Assembly (NCBI GenBank): GCA_947500005.1
Contig: CANMQJ010000002.1
Location: 186,001 to 250,000, forward strand
Length of the DNA: 64,000 bases
Reading direction: 5' to 3'
Source: an uncultured Paracoccaceae bacterium
GTDB taxonomy: Bacteria > Pseudomonadota > Alphaproteobacteria > Rhodobacterales > Rhodobacteraceae
Under the pieces are notes generated by a model. It was not told the DNA's origin and did no database searches. It saw only the letters and a list, made by a program, of their open reading frames with translations. This document shows positions 37,701-49,073 of the stretch, one piece after another. Position 1 is the first letter of the stretch, and each line of letters begins with the position of its first letter. The position numbers were made by a program, and so were the translations under genes.

Positions 37701-40185
37701 TGCCGATCACGGGTGCGTCGGGGCGGACAGGGGTGGTGAGGCGGCGTTCGACCGGGCGGGCGGAGCCGTCGGTGACGCGGGCGATCACCTCGGCCTCCAG
37801 CGGCTGGCCCTGTGTCGGCGCCTGCGGGATCTCGATTGCTATGGTGGCATTGCCCTGCGCGTCGGTGCGGGTGCCGCCGAATTGCGTGGCCTGCGGCGCC
37901 GCTGGCGCGTCGTAGCGGCCGAAGCGGTAGCCGGGGAACCCCTCGACCGTATCGGCGGGGCGCAGGATCACCTGCCCGTCGATGGTCAGGTCCGCGCCGG
38001 GCGCGCCGAAGAGGTAGCGCGCCGAGATCGAAAGGGGCGGGCTGTCGCCGGGGCGCAGGGGCGCATCGGGCAGCGAGAGGTCATAGTCAATGCGCTCGGG
38101 CAGGAAATCCTCGACCAGGACGGTCTGGCTGGCCAGGGCGGCACCCTCGGGGTCGGCCTTGACCTCCACCCGCCAGGTGCCGCGCGGGGCGGCGGGGCCG
38201 ACGGGCAGCGCGAAGACATGGCCGCCCGCATTGCCCTGGCCCGAGGTCGTGCGGCGGTATTCCACCCCGTCGGGCCGCGTGAGGATCGCGGTGAGCGGCA
38301 GGTCGGGGATGGCGCGCGTCTCGCCGTCGCGGGCGAGTGCCGTGAGATGGATGGTTTCCCCCGCACGATAGGCGCCGCGATCGGTGGTCAGGAACACGTC
38401 CACCGGCCCGGCGGGCGCGCGCCCCTCGACCCCGCGATCGGAGAGGTCGAAGGCCGGATCGGTGAGCGGGAGGAAGTTCATGTCCTCCTCGGCGCTGGCG
38501 AGGATCATTGCGGGCGAGGCACCGCCGGTGCCGCGCGTCAGGCCGGGGGCGAAACGGGCCTGACCGTCCGCGTCAGTTGTGGAGGTCCCGAGAACCGCGT
38601 TGGCGCGCGAGACGAGTTGAACCTCGACCCCTTCGCGCGGGGAGGCATCGGCCAGGCTGCGGACCGAGACATGCAGGCCATCGGTGCCCGAGAGCGAGGA
38701 GAGGCCGAGATCGGACAGCACGAACCATTGCGTGGCGCCCGGATCGTCATAGGGATCGGCGCCCGGCACGCTTGCGGTGAGGGCATAGATCCCGGCGGGC
38801 TGGTCGGCGATGGCCGCGCCGATCGGCAGGCGGGTGGTGACCTCGCGGTTCAGCTCCTGCCCGACCTCGGCCGTACCGGTCCAGACCTCCTCGGCGATCT
38901 CGCCTTCGAACTGCTGCTCCTGCCAGTAGCTGAGGGGGCGGCCGAAGAACCCCTCCTGCAGGGCGCGCAGGAGGTTGCGGTCGCTGACGCGGCGCAGGGA
39001 GAGATCGAGCCCGGACAGGTTCACCGTCTCGACCGGCAGTGCGGCATCGGCGGCCTTGGGCAGGACATAGTTGCGCCCCGGGAACCGGACCAAGGGGCCG
39101 CGGTCGCGGACATAATGCGTGATGGTCACGTCCTTGTGCAGGGTCTCGCCCGAGGCGGCGGGCAGGTCCGCCCGGAAGGTCAGCCGGTAACGGCTGCCAT
39201 GCTCGACCCCGTCGATGCAGATCTGGCGCTCTTGAGGCTGGACGATCAGCGTTTCGGAGGGGAGTTGCACGAAGGGTTCATAGTCGAGCCCGGCCTTGAC
39301 CAGCGGTTCGGAGAACTCGGCGCAGATGCGGGGGCTGGCCGCGTCGCTTTCGACTTGGCTGCCGGTGATGCGAAAGCCATATTGCGCGATGGCGCGGTCG
39401 AGCGCGGCAAGGATGTCCTCGCGCGGTTGCAATTGGGAGGCGAGCCGCAGGGCGGGAACCGAGTCGCGGCCCCGCTCGACCTGTTCGAGCGCGCGGGCGA
39501 GCGTTTCGAGCGCACCGGCCTGCGCGGCAGGCGTTTCGGCCCGAAGATACCCGTTGAGCGCGGCGGGAACCGCGCGGTCGAGCAGGTCCCGGCGGTCGTC
39601 GCTGCGCCTGTCGCTGGCGAGGTCGAGCAGGCGGCGGGCGAAATCGGACCAGAGATCGGCGCGGTCGCTGAGCGAGAGGGCGGCCCCTGTCCAGCGCAGC
39701 CCTGCCATCGGATCGGCGGCGTTGCGCGCGGCGTCCAGCACCGATTGCAGGTCGAGCCCGCCCGCAGGGTAGCGCAGGCCGATGTCGCGGGCCAGGAGGG
39801 CGGCGTTCGCAAGCTCCCCTTCGCGCAGGAAGTCAAGCCGGTCGGCGCGGGCTTTTGCGCCCTGTTGCACGGCGCCGGGCGTGGCGATCTTGACCGCCGA
39901 CAGCGCACCCACGTAAGGCGTCTGCTCGGTCACGCCGCCTTTGGGAAAACAGGCGCGCGAGCGGGTGTTGAAGGTGAAGGCAGTGCAGCGCGCATTGACC
40001 GCGCAGGCCCGTGTACAGGCCTCGAGCGTGGTTTCGAACAGCGCATCGAGATCGGAGCCGTAGAAATCCACGTCGCGCGTGGCGAGGTAGCGGAATTCCG
40101 GCACGGCCTGCTGCGCCTGCAGCGATCCGGCGGTGGCGAAAACGAGCGAAATCAAAGCGATCAGACGGATGGCAAAGCGGCGCAT
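34759..40185 (-). CDS. bacterial alpha-2-macroglobulin with N-terminal PAN/Apple-like domain
   Basis: Thioester motif [14 protein letters not shown]-domain features ([19 protein letters not shown]), N-terminal Cys-rich [30 protein letters not shown]. Start placed at the signal peptide [16 protein letters not shown], not at the ORF-track start. Confidence 0.93.
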   Translation of the reverse strand: MRRFAIRLIALISLVFATAGSLQAQQAVPEFRYLATRDVDFYGSDLDALFETTLEACTRACAVNARCTAFTFNTRSRACFPKGGVTEQTPYVGALSAVKIATPGAVQQGAKARADRLDFLREGELANAALLARDIGLRYPAGGLDLQSVLDAARNAADPMAGLRWTGAALSLSDRADLWSDFARRLLDLASDRRSDDRRDLLDRAVPAALNGYLRAETPAAQAGALETLARALEQVERGRDSVPALRLASQLQPREDILAALDRAIAQYGFRITGSQVESDAASPRICAEFSEPLVKAGLDYEPFVQLPSETLIVQPQERQICIDGVEHGSRYRLTFRADLPAASGETLHKDVTITHYVRDRGPLVRFPGRNYVLPKAADAALPVETVNLSGLDLSLRRVSDRNLLRALQEGFFGRPLSYWQEQQFEGEIAEEVWTGTAEVGQELNREVTTRLPIGAAIADQPAGIYALTASVPGADPYDDPGATQWFVLSDLGLSSLSGTDGLHVSVRSLADASPREGVEVQLVSRANAVLGTSTTDADGQARFAPGLTRGTGGASPAMILASAEEDMNFLPLTDPAFDLSDRGVEGRAPAGPVDVFLTTDRGAYRAGETIHLTALARDGETRAIPDLPLTAILTRPDGVEYRRTTSGQGNAGGHVFALPVGPAAPRGTWRVEVKADPEGAALASQTVLVEDFLPERIDYDLSLPDAPLRPGDSPPLSISARYLFGAPGADLTIDGQVILRPADTVEGFPGYRFGRYDAPAAPQATQFGGTRTDAQGNATIAIEIPQAPTQGQPLEAEVIARVTDGSARPVERRLTTPVRPDAPVIGIRPLFEEMVPEGGEARFELIALSPDLTPTPMQVRWTLNRVETRYQWYQLYGNWEWEPTTRRTRVATGEVTLGDSPLQVAQPVDWGRYELVVERTDGAYVAAATDFHAGWYQSADAAATPDRLDLSLDRDSYAVGDTAQLRIVPRMAGTALISVLSDKVISRQAVEVAEGATTIPIPVTGDWGTGAYVTAAVIRPMDLSSGQTPARALGLAHASVAPGDKALAVTIDAPEITEPRQTQSVRVTVADAQPGEEVWMTLAAVDLGILNLTGFDSPDPQGHYFGQRRLGVEMRDVYGRLIDSMNGAMGTVRSGGDADAGIRMQSPPPTQELMAQFLGPVQIGPDGSAEIPIDLPDFNGTVRLMAVAWSPTGVGQAEAEMTVRDPVVVTATLPRFLAPGDSARIRLEVTHADGPAGQMQLALSDPAGLTLGSQPGSFALAEGAKSVFEVPVTAQEVGDPRITLTLTTPDGRALTQELTLPIRANDPEIAETRRFALGAGDSFLFSPDVFAGMRPGTARAMLSAGPLAKFDAPGLLARLDRYPYGCTEQVASQAMPLLYLSSVAQATGLGSEPALDARIDAAISRVLSRQAGNGSFGLWRAESGDFWLDAYVADFLSRARAQGHDVPDRAFAMAMDNLRNRINYAPDFDEGGEDVAYALFVLAREGAASMGDLRYYADVKAGDFATPLAQAQLGAALAAYGDQSRADALFARAASRIAGQQGEGPVWRADYGTPLRDAAGLLTLAAEAGSDVVDRAALADRIAAAPDRLSTQEAAWSLLAAHALIQSPGDAGLRVNGATVDGPFVQVMEDAAQDPLNITASGSSATDITLTVLGVPEVPLPAGGMGYEITRQYYTMEGAPRDATSFAIGERMVTVLTVSPFEAQGARLILDDPLPAGLEIDNPNLLRSGDVLALDWLDLTEARHAEFRSDRFIAAVDLQGSAQVTLAYVARAVTPGSFHHPAASVEDMYRPRYRARTGTGRIEVTP

Positions 40186-40216
40186 GGCGACCTCCCTTTC
40201 AAGGGGTGAGCGTGGC

Positions 40217-42553
40217 ATGGGGCAGGATTTCTGGCAAGGATTCCGAAGGGCGGCGGCGCTAAACCGTTTTTTCACCGCTTCGGGCGAAGCTGCGGGCGCA
40301 TCCATTCCGGGGACGGACCGAATGAGCCTTGTCAACAAGCTGGCAGAGGAGCGGCGCGCGCGGCTGGCGGCCGAACGGTTGCTGGAGCTGAAACAGGCCG
40401 AATTGTCGGCGGCCAATCGCAAGCTGGGCCGCCACGCGCTGGCCCTGACCCGGCAGATCGGCGAGAAGCAGGCCGAGGTCGCCAATGTCCGGACCGAGAA
40501 CGAGCGGGTGAAATCGGACCTGACCGTCGCCAACGCCAAGATCGAGGTGGCGGAACGGCGGCTGTGGCATTCGATCCAGACGATACAGGACGGGTTCGCC
40601 TTCTTCGACGCGGAAAGCAAGCTGATCGGCGCGAATACCGCCTATCTCAGCGCCTTCGATGGCCTAGAGGAGGTGGCGCCGGGTATCTCCTACATGCGGA
40701 TCCTGCAACTGATGACCGACGAGGGGATCGTCGATACCGAGGCGCTGAGCCCGGAGGACTGGCGGCGGATGATGACCGAACGCTGGATGACGCCCACGCC
40801 CGGGCCGGTGGTGATCCGCATGTGGAACGACCAGTATATCAAGTTGATCGACCAGCGCGGGCATGGCGGCGACGTGGTCAGCCTGGCGCTGGATATCACC
40901 GCGACGGTCCGCTACGAGGCCGAACTGCGCGCGGCCCGCGCACGGGCCGAGGCTGCGAACCGGGCGAAATCGGCCTTTCTCGCCAATATGAGCCACGAGA
41001 TCCGCACGCCGATGAACGGGGTCGTGGGCATGGCCGAGTTGCTGACCGACACCGCGCTGGACGAGGAACAGCGGCTTTACGTCAACACGATCCGCAACTC
41101 GGGCGAAGCGCTGCTGGTGATCATCAACGACGTGCTCGACTATTCCAAGATCGAGGCGGACAAGCTGGAACTGCATCCCGAACCCTTCGACCTGGAGCGC
41201 TGCATCCACGAGGTGGCGATGCTGATGCAGCCGACGGTGCGCGACAAGGGGCTGTCGATGGTGGTGGATTACGACCTGTTCCTTCCCACGCGGTTCGTGG
41301 GCGATCCGGGCCGCATCCGGCAGGTGCTGACCAACCTGGTGGGCAACGCGGTGAAATTCACCAAGGCCGGCCACGTGCTGATCCGTGTCACAGGCGTGCC
41401 GGATGCGGGTACGGGCCGCGGGGCGATCCATGTGGCGATCGAGGATACCGGCATCGGCATCGCGCCGGAAAAGGTCGGGCACATTTTCGGCGAGTTCAAC
41501 CAGGTCGAGGATGAGCGCAACCGCCAGTTCGAGGGGACCGGGCTGGGTCTGGCGATCTCGCGCCGGTTGATCGAGATGATGGACGGCACGGTCTGGGTGG
41601 AAAGCGCGCCGGGCAAGGGGTCATGCTTCGGTTTTCGCATCTCGCTGCCCATGGCCGAGGGGCAGGAGCCGATCCCCTCGGACGTGATGGGGCGTCTGCG
41701 CCATGTCCTGGTGGTGGACGACCTGCCGGTGAACCGCGCGCTGCTGTGCAAGCAGCTGGGCCAGCTGGGCGTGCGCGTGACGGCCTGCGCCTCGGGGGCG
41801 GAGGCGCTGGAGCGGATAGGGCGGGATGTCGACCTGGTGCTGAGCGACCACAACATGCCGGAGATGGACGGGCTGGAACTGGCCGAGGCGCTGAATGCGC
41901 GCGGCTGGGGCTCGGTTCCCTTCGTGCTGCTCTCCTCAAACCCCGGCGCGGCGCAGTCGGACCCGGCGCGGCGCCTGGTCCGCGCGATCCTCCAGAAGCC
42001 CCTGCCCCGCGCCGAACTGTTCTCGCGTCTTGCCGCCATCGCGGGTGAGGCCGGAAGCCCGTTGCAAGCGCCGCCCACGGTCCGGCCCGACGCGCCCGAG
42101 CCCCCCGCGGGACATGCGCGGCGCATGCGGGTCCTGGCGGCCGAGGACAATCGGACCAACCAGCTTGTGTTCCGCAAGATGGTCAAGGACCTGGACATCG
42201 ACCTGCGCTTTGCGGGCAACGGGCAGGAGGCGGTGGAGCTTTACCGGGAGTTCGCTCCGGACTTGATCTTCATGGATATCTCTATGCCGAGGATGGACGG
42301 GAAACAGGCCACCGCCGAGATCCGCAGGCTGGAGGCCGGTACCGGTCGGCATGTGCCCATCGTGGCCCTGACCGCCCACGCGATGACCGGCGATTCAGAC
42401 GGCATCCTGGCGGCCGGGCTGGATCATTACCTGACCAAGCCGCTGCGCAAGCCCCTGATCCATGACCGTATCCGCGAAGCCTGCCCGCGCGACGCGCGAC
42501 CGGTCGAGATGTCAGGCGGGGGCGCGGAGGAAGACGGGCTTGTCCGGCTCTGA
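40217..42553 (+). CDS. hybrid sensor histidine kinase with two receiver domains
   Basis: N-terminal coiled coil, H-box [24 protein letters not shown]-type, N/G boxes, receiver domains [11 protein letters not shown] and [12 protein letters not shown]. Confidence 0.95.
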   Translation: MGQDFWQGFRRAAALNRFFTASGEAAGASIPGTDRMSLVNKLAEERRARLAAERLLELKQAELSAANRKLGRHALALTRQIGEKQAEVANVRTENERVKSDLTVANAKIEVAERRLWHSIQTIQDGFAFFDAESKLIGANTAYLSAFDGLEEVAPGISYMRILQLMTDEGIVDTEALSPEDWRRMMTERWMTPTPGPVVIRMWNDQYIKLIDQRGHGGDVVSLALDITATVRYEAELRAARARAEAANRAKSAFLANMSHEIRTPMNGVVGMAELLTDTALDEEQRLYVNTIRNSGEALLVIINDVLDYSKIEADKLELHPEPFDLERCIHEVAMLMQPTVRDKGLSMVVDYDLFLPTRFVGDPGRIRQVLTNLVGNAVKFTKAGHVLIRVTGVPDAGTGRGAIHVAIEDTGIGIAPEKVGHIFGEFNQVEDERNRQFEGTGLGLAISRRLIEMMDGTVWVESAPGKGSCFGFRISLPMAEGQEPIPSDVMGRLRHVLVVDDLPVNRALLCKQLGQLGVRVTACASGAEALERIGRDVDLVLSDHNMPEMDGLELAEALNARGWGSVPFVLLSSNPGAAQSDPARRLVRAILQKPLPRAELFSRLAAIAGEAGSPLQAPPTVRPDAPEPPAGHARRMRVLAAEDNRTNQLVFRKMVKDLDIDLRFAGNGQEAVELYREFAPDLIFMDISMPRMDGKQATAEIRRLEAGTGRHVPIVALTAHAMTGDSDGILAAGLDHYLTKPLRKPLIHDRIREACPRDARPVEMSGGGAEEDGLVRL

Positions 42554-43279
42554 CAGCTCGGGCTCATGGGCATATCCGCCGGTGTCGAACGCGCGCAGCC
42601 CGTCGGGATCGGTCAGGCGATGCTGGATGATGAACCGCGCCATCGCACCGCGCGCCTTCTTGGCGTAGAAGCTGACGATCTTGGGGGTGCCGCCCTTGTC
42701 CTCCATGAAGACGGGCGTGATCACGCGCGGTTTGAGCGTGGAGAGATCGACCGCGCCGAAATATTCCTGGCTGGCGCAGTTCACCAGCACATCGGTGCCC
42801 AGCGTCTCGGCCTGCGCGTTCAGCGCCTTGGCCAGACGGTCGCCCCAATAGGCGTAGAGGGTCGCGCCGCGCCGGGTTTTCAGCTTGCTGCCCATTTCCA
42901 GCCGGTAGGGCTGGATCGCGTCCAGCGGGCGGAGAAGGCCGTAGAGACCGGAGAGGATGCGCAGGTGATCCTGGGCCCAGTCCAGCTCCTCGGGGTCGAG
43001 CGAGGCGGCCTCCAGCCCCTGATAGGTGTCGCCGGCGAAGGCCAGGGCGGCGGGGCGGGTCAGGTGGGCCTCCGGCGTCTCTTCGAACACGCGGAACCGG
43101 TCGCGGTTGAGCTTGGCCAGATCGTCGCTGAGATCCATCAAGCCCTTGAGATCCTTCAGCGTCAGGTTGCGCGCGGTTTTCACCAACCGCGCGGCATCCT
43201 CCTGGAAGTCAGGCTCGGTCACCTGTATGTCGCGGTCCGCCCAATCCAGCCGCTTGGCCGGAGAGATCACTGTCAGCAT
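42512..43279 (-). CDS. yaaA: peroxide stress protein YaaA
   Basis: [13 protein letters not shown]...[31 protein letters not shown]. Confidence 0.95.
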   Translation of the reverse strand: MLTVISPAKRLDWADRDIQVTEPDFQEDAARLVKTARNLTLKDLKGLMDLSDDLAKLNRDRFRVFEETPEAHLTRPAALAFAGDTYQGLEAASLDPEELDWAQDHLRILSGLYGLLRPLDAIQPYRLEMGSKLKTRRGATLYAYWGDRLAKALNAQAETLGTDVLVNCASQEYFGAVDLSTLKPRVITPVFMEDKGGTPKIVSFYAKKARGAMARFIIQHRLTDPDGLRAFDTGGYAHEPELSEPDKPVFLRAPA

Positions 43280-43309
43280 CGATGCCCCCTCTGTCCGTCC
43301 GGACGCTAT

Positions 43310-45349
43310 CTAGCCCGCAGCGCGCAGGACGTCCAGAAAGGCCGCGCCGAAGCGTTCGGCACGGCGTTCGCCCAGCACCTGTTCGAGCGCGCGGGGATCG
43401 TCGGGACGCAGCTGCGCGAGCTTGGCCAGTTGCGCGGCGCTGCAGCTGAGCGGCTTGCCGGTGCCGTCATCGCCGCGCGCCAGCTGTGTCTGGACCTCCA
43501 TCAGCCGGTCATAGAGTTCGCCCGGCGCGCGACCGGCCAGCTTGCGGCGGACGGGATGCACCGCCTCGACCGCACCGGAGACGACCTCGAGAAAGGCGCT
43601 GCCATAGCGTTCGAGCTTCTTGGCGCCGACACCGGCGATGCGCGCCATCTGGTCCAGCGTCTCGGGGCGTTTCTCGGCCATCTCGATCAGGGTGCGGTCG
43701 GGGAAGATCACATAGGCGGGCACGCGCGCGGCCTCGGCCAGCGCACGGCGCTTGGCCTTGAGCGCCGACAGAAGCGGTGCGTCCTCCTCGCCCACCATCG
43801 CCTTGACGGCGGGGCGGCGGGCGGCGGAACGGATCGTGTCGCGGCGCAGGCGGACGGTGTCCTCGCCACGCAGGATGGGGGCTGCCGCCTCGGTCATGCG
43901 GAGCGCGCCGTGCCTTTCGGGGTCGGGGCGGACGAGGTCGCGCCCCATCATCTGGCGAAAGATCGCCTGCCATTGCGGCTTGGAATACGCGCGGCCCACG
44001 CCATAAGTTGGCAGCTGGTCATGGCGGCGGGCGCGGATCTTGTCGGTGTCCTGACCCAGCAGGATGTCGATCAGGTGGCCCGCGCCAAACCATTCCTCGG
44101 TCCGCAGGATGGCCGAGAGAGCCATGCGCACCGGGGTTGTGCCGTCGAAGACATCGGCAGGCGTGTCGCAGAGATCGCATTTGCCGCAGGGCGCAGACTC
44201 CTCGCCGAAATAGGACAGCAGGGTCTGGCGGCGGCAGTCCAGCGCCTCGGCAAGCCCGAGCAGGGAGTTGAGGCGGGCATGGTCGGCGGCGCGGCGTTCG
44301 GGCGGGGCGAGCCCCTCGTCGATCTGGGAGCGGCGCAGGCGGATGTCATCGGGGCCGAACAGCGTCAGCGTCTCGGCGGGGGCGCCGTCGCGGCCGGCGC
44401 GGCCGATCTCCTGATAGTAGGATTCGATGGATTTCGGCAGGTCGGCATGGGCGACCCAGCGGATGTCGGGCTTGTCGATCCCCATGCCGAAGGCGACGGT
44501 GGCCACGACGATCAGACCGTCCTCGCGGGCGAAACGCGCCTCGACACTGCGGCGGTCCTCGGCCTCCATCCCGCCGTGATAGTGACAGGCGGGGTGGCCG
44601 TCGTCGCGCAGGGCCTGCGCCAGAGTCTCGGTCTTGGCGCGGGTGCCGCAATAGACGATGCCGGAGCGGCCCCGGCGCGCGGCGGCGAAGTCCAGAATCT
44701 GGCGGCGGGGGCTGTCCTTGGCGGAGAAGGCCAGATGGATATTGGGCCGGTCGAAACCGCGCAGGAAGGTCTGCGGCGCCTCGCCGTCGAAGAGCTTCTG
44801 GACGATCTCGGCGCGGGTTTCGGCATCGGCGGTGGCGGTGAAGGCGGCGAGCGGCACGTCCAGCGCGCGGCGCAGCTCTCCGATCCGCAGGTAGTCGGGG
44901 CGGAAATCATGGCCCCACTGGCTGACGCAATGCGCCTCGTCCACCGCGATGAGCGAGACGCCGATACGGCGCAACATCCCCATCGCGGAGCCTGCGGCCA
45001 GACGTTCGGGCGCCATGTAGAGGAGTTTCAGCCGCCCATCTTCCAGCGCCTGCCAGACGGCCTCGGTCTCCTCAGCCGTGTTGCCGGAGGTCAGGGCACC
45101 GGCCTCGACCCCGGCCTCCTGCAGGGCGCGGACCTGGTCGCGCATCAGCGCGATGAGCGGCGAGATCACGACGGTCACGCCGTCGCGCGCCAGCGCGGGC
45201 AGCTGGAAACACAGCGACTTGCCGCCGCCCGTGGGCATGATGGCCAGCACGTTGCGGCCTGCGGTCACCGCCTCGACGATCTCTTCCTGACCGGGGCGGA
45301 AGGCGTCGAATCCGAAGACATCTCGCAGCAGCGGTGCGAAATCGGGCAT
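43310..45349 (-). CDS. recQ: ATP-dependent DNA helicase RecQ
   Basis: MPTGGGKSLCFQLPAL, AVDEAHCVSQWGHDFRPDY, QEIGRAGRDG, zinc cluster CGKCDLC, HRDC C-terminus. Confidence 0.97.
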   Translation of the reverse strand: MPDFAPLLRDVFGFDAFRPGQEEIVEAVTAGRNVLAIMPTGGGKSLCFQLPALARDGVTVVISPLIALMRDQVRALQEAGVEAGALTSGNTAEETEAVWQALEDGRLKLLYMAPERLAAGSAMGMLRRIGVSLIAVDEAHCVSQWGHDFRPDYLRIGELRRALDVPLAAFTATADAETRAEIVQKLFDGEAPQTFLRGFDRPNIHLAFSAKDSPRRQILDFAAARRGRSGIVYCGTRAKTETLAQALRDDGHPACHYHGGMEAEDRRSVEARFAREDGLIVVATVAFGMGIDKPDIRWVAHADLPKSIESYYQEIGRAGRDGAPAETLTLFGPDDIRLRRSQIDEGLAPPERRAADHARLNSLLGLAEALDCRRQTLLSYFGEESAPCGKCDLCDTPADVFDGTTPVRMALSAILRTEEWFGAGHLIDILLGQDTDKIRARRHDQLPTYGVGRAYSKPQWQAIFRQMMGRDLVRPDPERHGALRMTEAAAPILRGEDTVRLRRDTIRSAARRPAVKAMVGEEDAPLLSALKAKRRALAEAARVPAYVIFPDRTLIEMAEKRPETLDQMARIAGVGAKKLERYGSAFLEVVSGAVEAVHPVRRKLAGRAPGELYDRLMEVQTQLARGDDGTGKPLSCSAAQLAKLAQLRPDDPRALEQVLGERRAERFGAAFLDVLRAAG

Positions 45350-45438
45350 TGCCGGGGAAGCCTCATCCAAGATGTTGTGGTTCTGCTCTTGGATGCAGTT
45401 TCACATACTAAGAATCGGTGAACAAGGCCCGGCGGGCA

Positions 45439-45726
45439 TCAGTAGAAATAGACCGCGTTGTTAATCAGGACGATCCGCAGCGCGTAGACCGCGACCAGCA
45501 CGATCAGCGGGGCAAGGTCCAGGCCGCCCATCGCCGGAAGCACGCGCCGGATCGGGCCGTAGAGCGGTTCGAGAATGCGATTGAGCCCATACCAGATGGT
45601 CGCCACGAGCTGCTGGTGCAGGTTGAGCACCTGGAAGTTGATGAGCCAGCTCATGATCACATGGGCCAGGATTATGAACCAGACGATGTCTAGGATCAGA
45701 AGAAGGATCTGGATGAGCGACAGCAT
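45439..45726 (-). CDS. YggT family membrane protein
   Basis: LILDIVWFIILAHVIMSWLINF...RILEPLYGPIRRVLPAMGGLDLAPLIVLVAVYAL. Confidence 0.92.
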   Translation of the reverse strand: MLSLIQILLLILDIVWFIILAHVIMSWLINFQVLNLHQQLVATIWYGLNRILEPLYGPIRRVLPAMGGLDLAPLIVLVAVYALRIVLINNAVYFY

Positions 45727-45900
45727 GGCATTCCCCGAATTCGGTCCCGCCCTGAGGTAAGGACAGCGGGCGCAAAGGGCAAGGGCAGAGCGCGGGCACT
45801 GTGCCGCAGCGGCAACGCGGAATCCCTGTGCAGCAGGCGGAGCTTGCCTTGCGGGACGTTCGCGCCTCTTACTTTGGGCAGGACAGGCGGGGAGACGCGG

Positions 45901-47268
45901 GTGGCCGGGATATCCGAGAAAAAGAGGATCTGGGGCTGGTGGTTCTTCGACTGGGCAAGCCAGCCTTACAACACATTGATGCTGACCTTCATCTTCGGCC
46001 CGTATTTCGCGCAGACGGCGGCGGGCGTGATGATCGAGGGCGGCATGGCCGAAACCGCGGCCAAGGCGCAGGCGCAGGCGTTGTGGGGCTATGGACTGAC
46101 GGTGGCGGGGCTCGCCATCGCGGTGCTGGCGCCGATCCTGGGCGCGGTGGCCGACAGTTCGGGGCGGCGTCTGCCGTGGATCTGGCTGTTCTCGGCCATG
46201 TATGTGGTGGGCGCCTATGGCACCTGGTGGACGGCGCCGCAGGACTTCTCGGCCGTCTGGGCATTGACGATGTTCGGGATCGGCCTGATCGGGATGGAAT
46301 TCGCCACGATCTTCACCAACAGCTATCTGCCCTCGCTGGGACCACGGCGCGAGCTTGGGCGCATTTCGGGCTCGGGCTGGGCGTTTGGCTATGTCGGCGG
46401 CGTGCTGGCACTGGCGATCATGCTGGCGCTTTTCCAGGCCGGCGACAACGGCCGGACGATGGCGGGACTGGAGCCGGTTCTGGGGCTGGACCCCGCGACC
46501 GGCGAGGGCACGCGCGCGGTGGGGCCGTTCACGGCTATCTGGTACCTCGTCTTCATGATCCCGTTCTTCCTGTGGGTGCGTGACGAGCCCGGACAGGGGA
46601 CCGGCACGGGCGCCTCGGCGGCGCTTCGCGACCTATGGCGAACGCTGCGAGGCTTGCCGCGGCACCCCTCGCTGCTGGCCTATCTGGGCTCGTCCATGTT
46701 CTATCGCGACGCGCTGAACGGAATGTACACCTTTGGCGGTATCTACGCGCTGGGAGTGCTGGACTGGTCGATCATGCAGATCGGCATCTTCGGCATCATC
46801 GCCGCGATCAGCGGAGCCGTGTTCGCCTGGATCGGCGGCTATGCCGACCGCGCCTTCGGACCCAAGCCGGTGATCGTCGTCTGCTGCTTCGTGCTGATGG
46901 GCACCGCGTTGCTGATCGTGTCGCTTTCGCCGACCTCGGTGATGGGGATCGCGCTGCCCGAGGGGTCCGCCCTGCCCTCGATCCTGTTCTACGTGGCGGG
47001 CATCCTGATCGGCGCCGCGGGGGGCGCGCTGCAATCGGCCAGCCGAAACATGCTGACTCGGCAGGGCAACCCGGCGCGGATGACCGAAGCCTTTGGTCTT
47101 TATGCGCTGTCGGGCAAGGCCACGTCGTTTCTTGCGCCGTTCCTGATCGGGCTTGCCACCGATCTGAGCGGAAGTCAGCGTGTCGGCGCCTCGCCCCTGA
47201 TCGCGCTCTTTGCGATCGGCCTCATCATGTTAGTGTGGGTGAGACCAGAAGGAGAGGACCGCGCATGA
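45901..47268 (+). CDS. MFS transporter (UMF1-like)
   Basis: WWFFDWASQPYNTLMLTFIFGPYF, many TM helices; GTG start. Confidence 0.9.
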   Translation: MAGISEKKRIWGWWFFDWASQPYNTLMLTFIFGPYFAQTAAGVMIEGGMAETAAKAQAQALWGYGLTVAGLAIAVLAPILGAVADSSGRRLPWIWLFSAMYVVGAYGTWWTAPQDFSAVWALTMFGIGLIGMEFATIFTNSYLPSLGPRRELGRISGSGWAFGYVGGVLALAIMLALFQAGDNGRTMAGLEPVLGLDPATGEGTRAVGPFTAIWYLVFMIPFFLWVRDEPGQGTGTGASAALRDLWRTLRGLPRHPSLLAYLGSSMFYRDALNGMYTFGGIYALGVLDWSIMQIGIFGIIAAISGAVFAWIGGYADRAFGPKPVIVVCCFVLMGTALLIVSLSPTSVMGIALPEGSALPSILFYVAGILIGAAGGALQSASRNMLTRQGNPARMTEAFGLYALSGKATSFLAPFLIGLATDLSGSQRVGASPLIALFAIGLIMLVWVRPEGEDRA

Positions 47269-48131
47269 GACTGCCCCGCATGCTGACCGCCGCGCTGCTG
47301 ATGCTGGGCCTGGCCCTGCCCGCGACGGCGGAACCATTGGCGAAACAGCTTTTCGGCGCGCAGAGGATGGGCTCGCAACAGGCCTCGGCGCCGTTCGGCT
47401 CCTACTCCAAGGGCTGCGTGGCGGGCGCGGTGCGCCTGCCCGAGACAGGGCCCACCTGGCAGGCGATGCGGCTGAGCCGGAACCGCAACTGGGGCCACCC
47501 CGAGACCATCGACTATATTCGCGATCTCAGCGCGTTCGCGGCGTCCATGCCGGGCTGGAGCGGGCTTTACATCGGCGATATCAGCCAGCCGCGCGGCGGG
47601 CCGATGACCTCGGGCCATCGCAGCCACCAGATCGGACTGGATATCGACATCTGGATGCTGCCGGCGAACAACCTGCGCCTGTCGCGGTCGCATCGCGAAA
47701 ACATCTCCTCTATCTCGTTGCGACGGGCGGACGGGGCCTATGTCAACGACAACTGGACCCAGCAACATGCCGAATTGCTGAAACGGGCGGCGCAGGACAA
47801 GCGGGTGGCGCGGATCTTCGTCTTTCCGGGGGCAAAGGTCTGGATGTGCGACAACATGCGAACCGATGCGAGCTGGATGCGCAAGATCCGGCCCTGGTGG
47901 GGTCATCACTATCATTTCCACGTCCGTCTCGCCTGTCCGCGCGGGGCGCGGGGTTGCGTCGATCAGGCCGCGCCGCCGCCGGGTGACGGGTGCGGCGAGG
48001 CACGGCAGTGGCAGCGCAACATTCTCAACCCGCCGCCGCCCGACCCGAACGCGAAACCCGCACCGCGCCGCCGCGAATACGTCCTGGCCGATCTGCCCAA
48101 TCAATGCGCCTCGGTCCTGCGCTCGCAGTAG
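47265..48131 (+). CDS. mepA: penicillin-insensitive murein endopeptidase
   Basis: GPMTSGHRSHQIGLDIDIWM and WWGHHYHFHVRLACP. Confidence 0.95.
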   Translation: MRLPRMLTAALLMLGLALPATAEPLAKQLFGAQRMGSQQASAPFGSYSKGCVAGAVRLPETGPTWQAMRLSRNRNWGHPETIDYIRDLSAFAASMPGWSGLYIGDISQPRGGPMTSGHRSHQIGLDIDIWMLPANNLRLSRSHRENISSISLRRADGAYVNDNWTQQHAELLKRAAQDKRVARIFVFPGAKVWMCDNMRTDASWMRKIRPWWGHHYHFHVRLACPRGARGCVDQAAPPPGDGCGEARQWQRNILNPPPPDPNAKPAPRRREYVLADLPNQCASVLRSQ

Positions 48132-48976
48132 CGGCGGCGCTTGTGGCAGCGCCCGCCACCCCGGTCGAGAGGGGCGGCGCGCGGCATGTGTCGAGCCACA
48201 CGTGGACCGAAGGCGCCGACTGGTTCGGCGGGTTTTCCGGGATCGAGCTTTCCTCGGACGGCGAAACGTTGCGGGTGCTGACGGACAGGGGCTATCTCGC
48301 CACGGCGCGCGTTGAGCGGCAGGATGGACAGATAACCAATGTCGCCCTGACCGCGGTCGAGCGGTTGCGCACGAGCAAGGGCAAGAAACTGGCCGGGCGC
48401 GTAGCGGATTCCGAGGGGCTGGCGATTGCGCCGGACGGCACGCTTTTCGTGTCCTACGAAGGGGTTCACCGTGTCGCCGCCCACAGTAGCGCATCGGCCC
48501 CGGCGCGCGTGTTGCCGCGACCGCAAGCCTTTCGCGACCTGGAAAGCAACGGATCTTTCGAGGCGCTGGCCATCGACGGGGCGGGGCGTCTCTACACGAT
48601 GCCCGAGAGCAACCGGCTGGAGGATGGACGCATCCCGGTCTGGCGCTGGGACGGGCAGCGCTGGACGATGCCCTTCTCGCTGGCGCAAGTGGACGGTTTC
48701 CTGCCTGTGGGCGCGGATTTCGGCCCGGACGGTCGGCTATACCTGCTGGAGCGGGATTTCGCGCAGATCGGGTTTCGCAGCCGGCTGCGCCGCATCGACA
48801 TCGCCACGGGCCGCGAGGACGAACTGCTGCGCACACGGCTGCGACGGCATGACAACCTTGAAGGCGTCGCGATCTGGCGCGGGGCCGACGGGCGGCTGAG
48901 GGCCACGATGATCTCGGACGACAACTTCCTGTCGGTCCAGCGAACCGAGCTTGTGGAATACGTCCTGCCGGAGTGA
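48104..48976 (+). CDS. esterase-like activity of phytase family protein
   Basis: GGFSGIELSSDGETLRVLTDRG...SEGLAIAPDGTLFVSYEG, NGSFEALAI, NLEGVAIWR beta-propeller pattern. Confidence 0.8.
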   Translation: MRLGPALAVAAALVAAPATPVERGGARHVSSHTWTEGADWFGGFSGIELSSDGETLRVLTDRGYLATARVERQDGQITNVALTAVERLRTSKGKKLAGRVADSEGLAIAPDGTLFVSYEGVHRVAAHSSASAPARVLPRPQAFRDLESNGSFEALAIDGAGRLYTMPESNRLEDGRIPVWRWDGQRWTMPFSLAQVDGFLPVGADFGPDGRLYLLERDFAQIGFRSRLRRIDIATGREDELLRTRLRRHDNLEGVAIWRGADGRLRATMISDDNFLSVQRTELVEYVLPE

Positions 48977-49073
48977 TCCCTTGCACCAAAGGTCAAAGGG
49001 GTGTATCGGCCCGGCTTGCCCGGAGCGGTTCCGGGCCAAGTCGCCGCAACCTTGACAAAACGGGCACCTGACA

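Noticed and set aside
37384-40209. 941-aa + strand ORF antisense to the A2M gene
   Set aside because: Shadow ORF; the A2M thioester and signal peptide are on the minus strand.
42566-45421. 951-aa + strand ORF antisense to yaaA and recQ
   Set aside because: Spans two well-supported minus-strand genes and their intergenic gap; compositional artefact.
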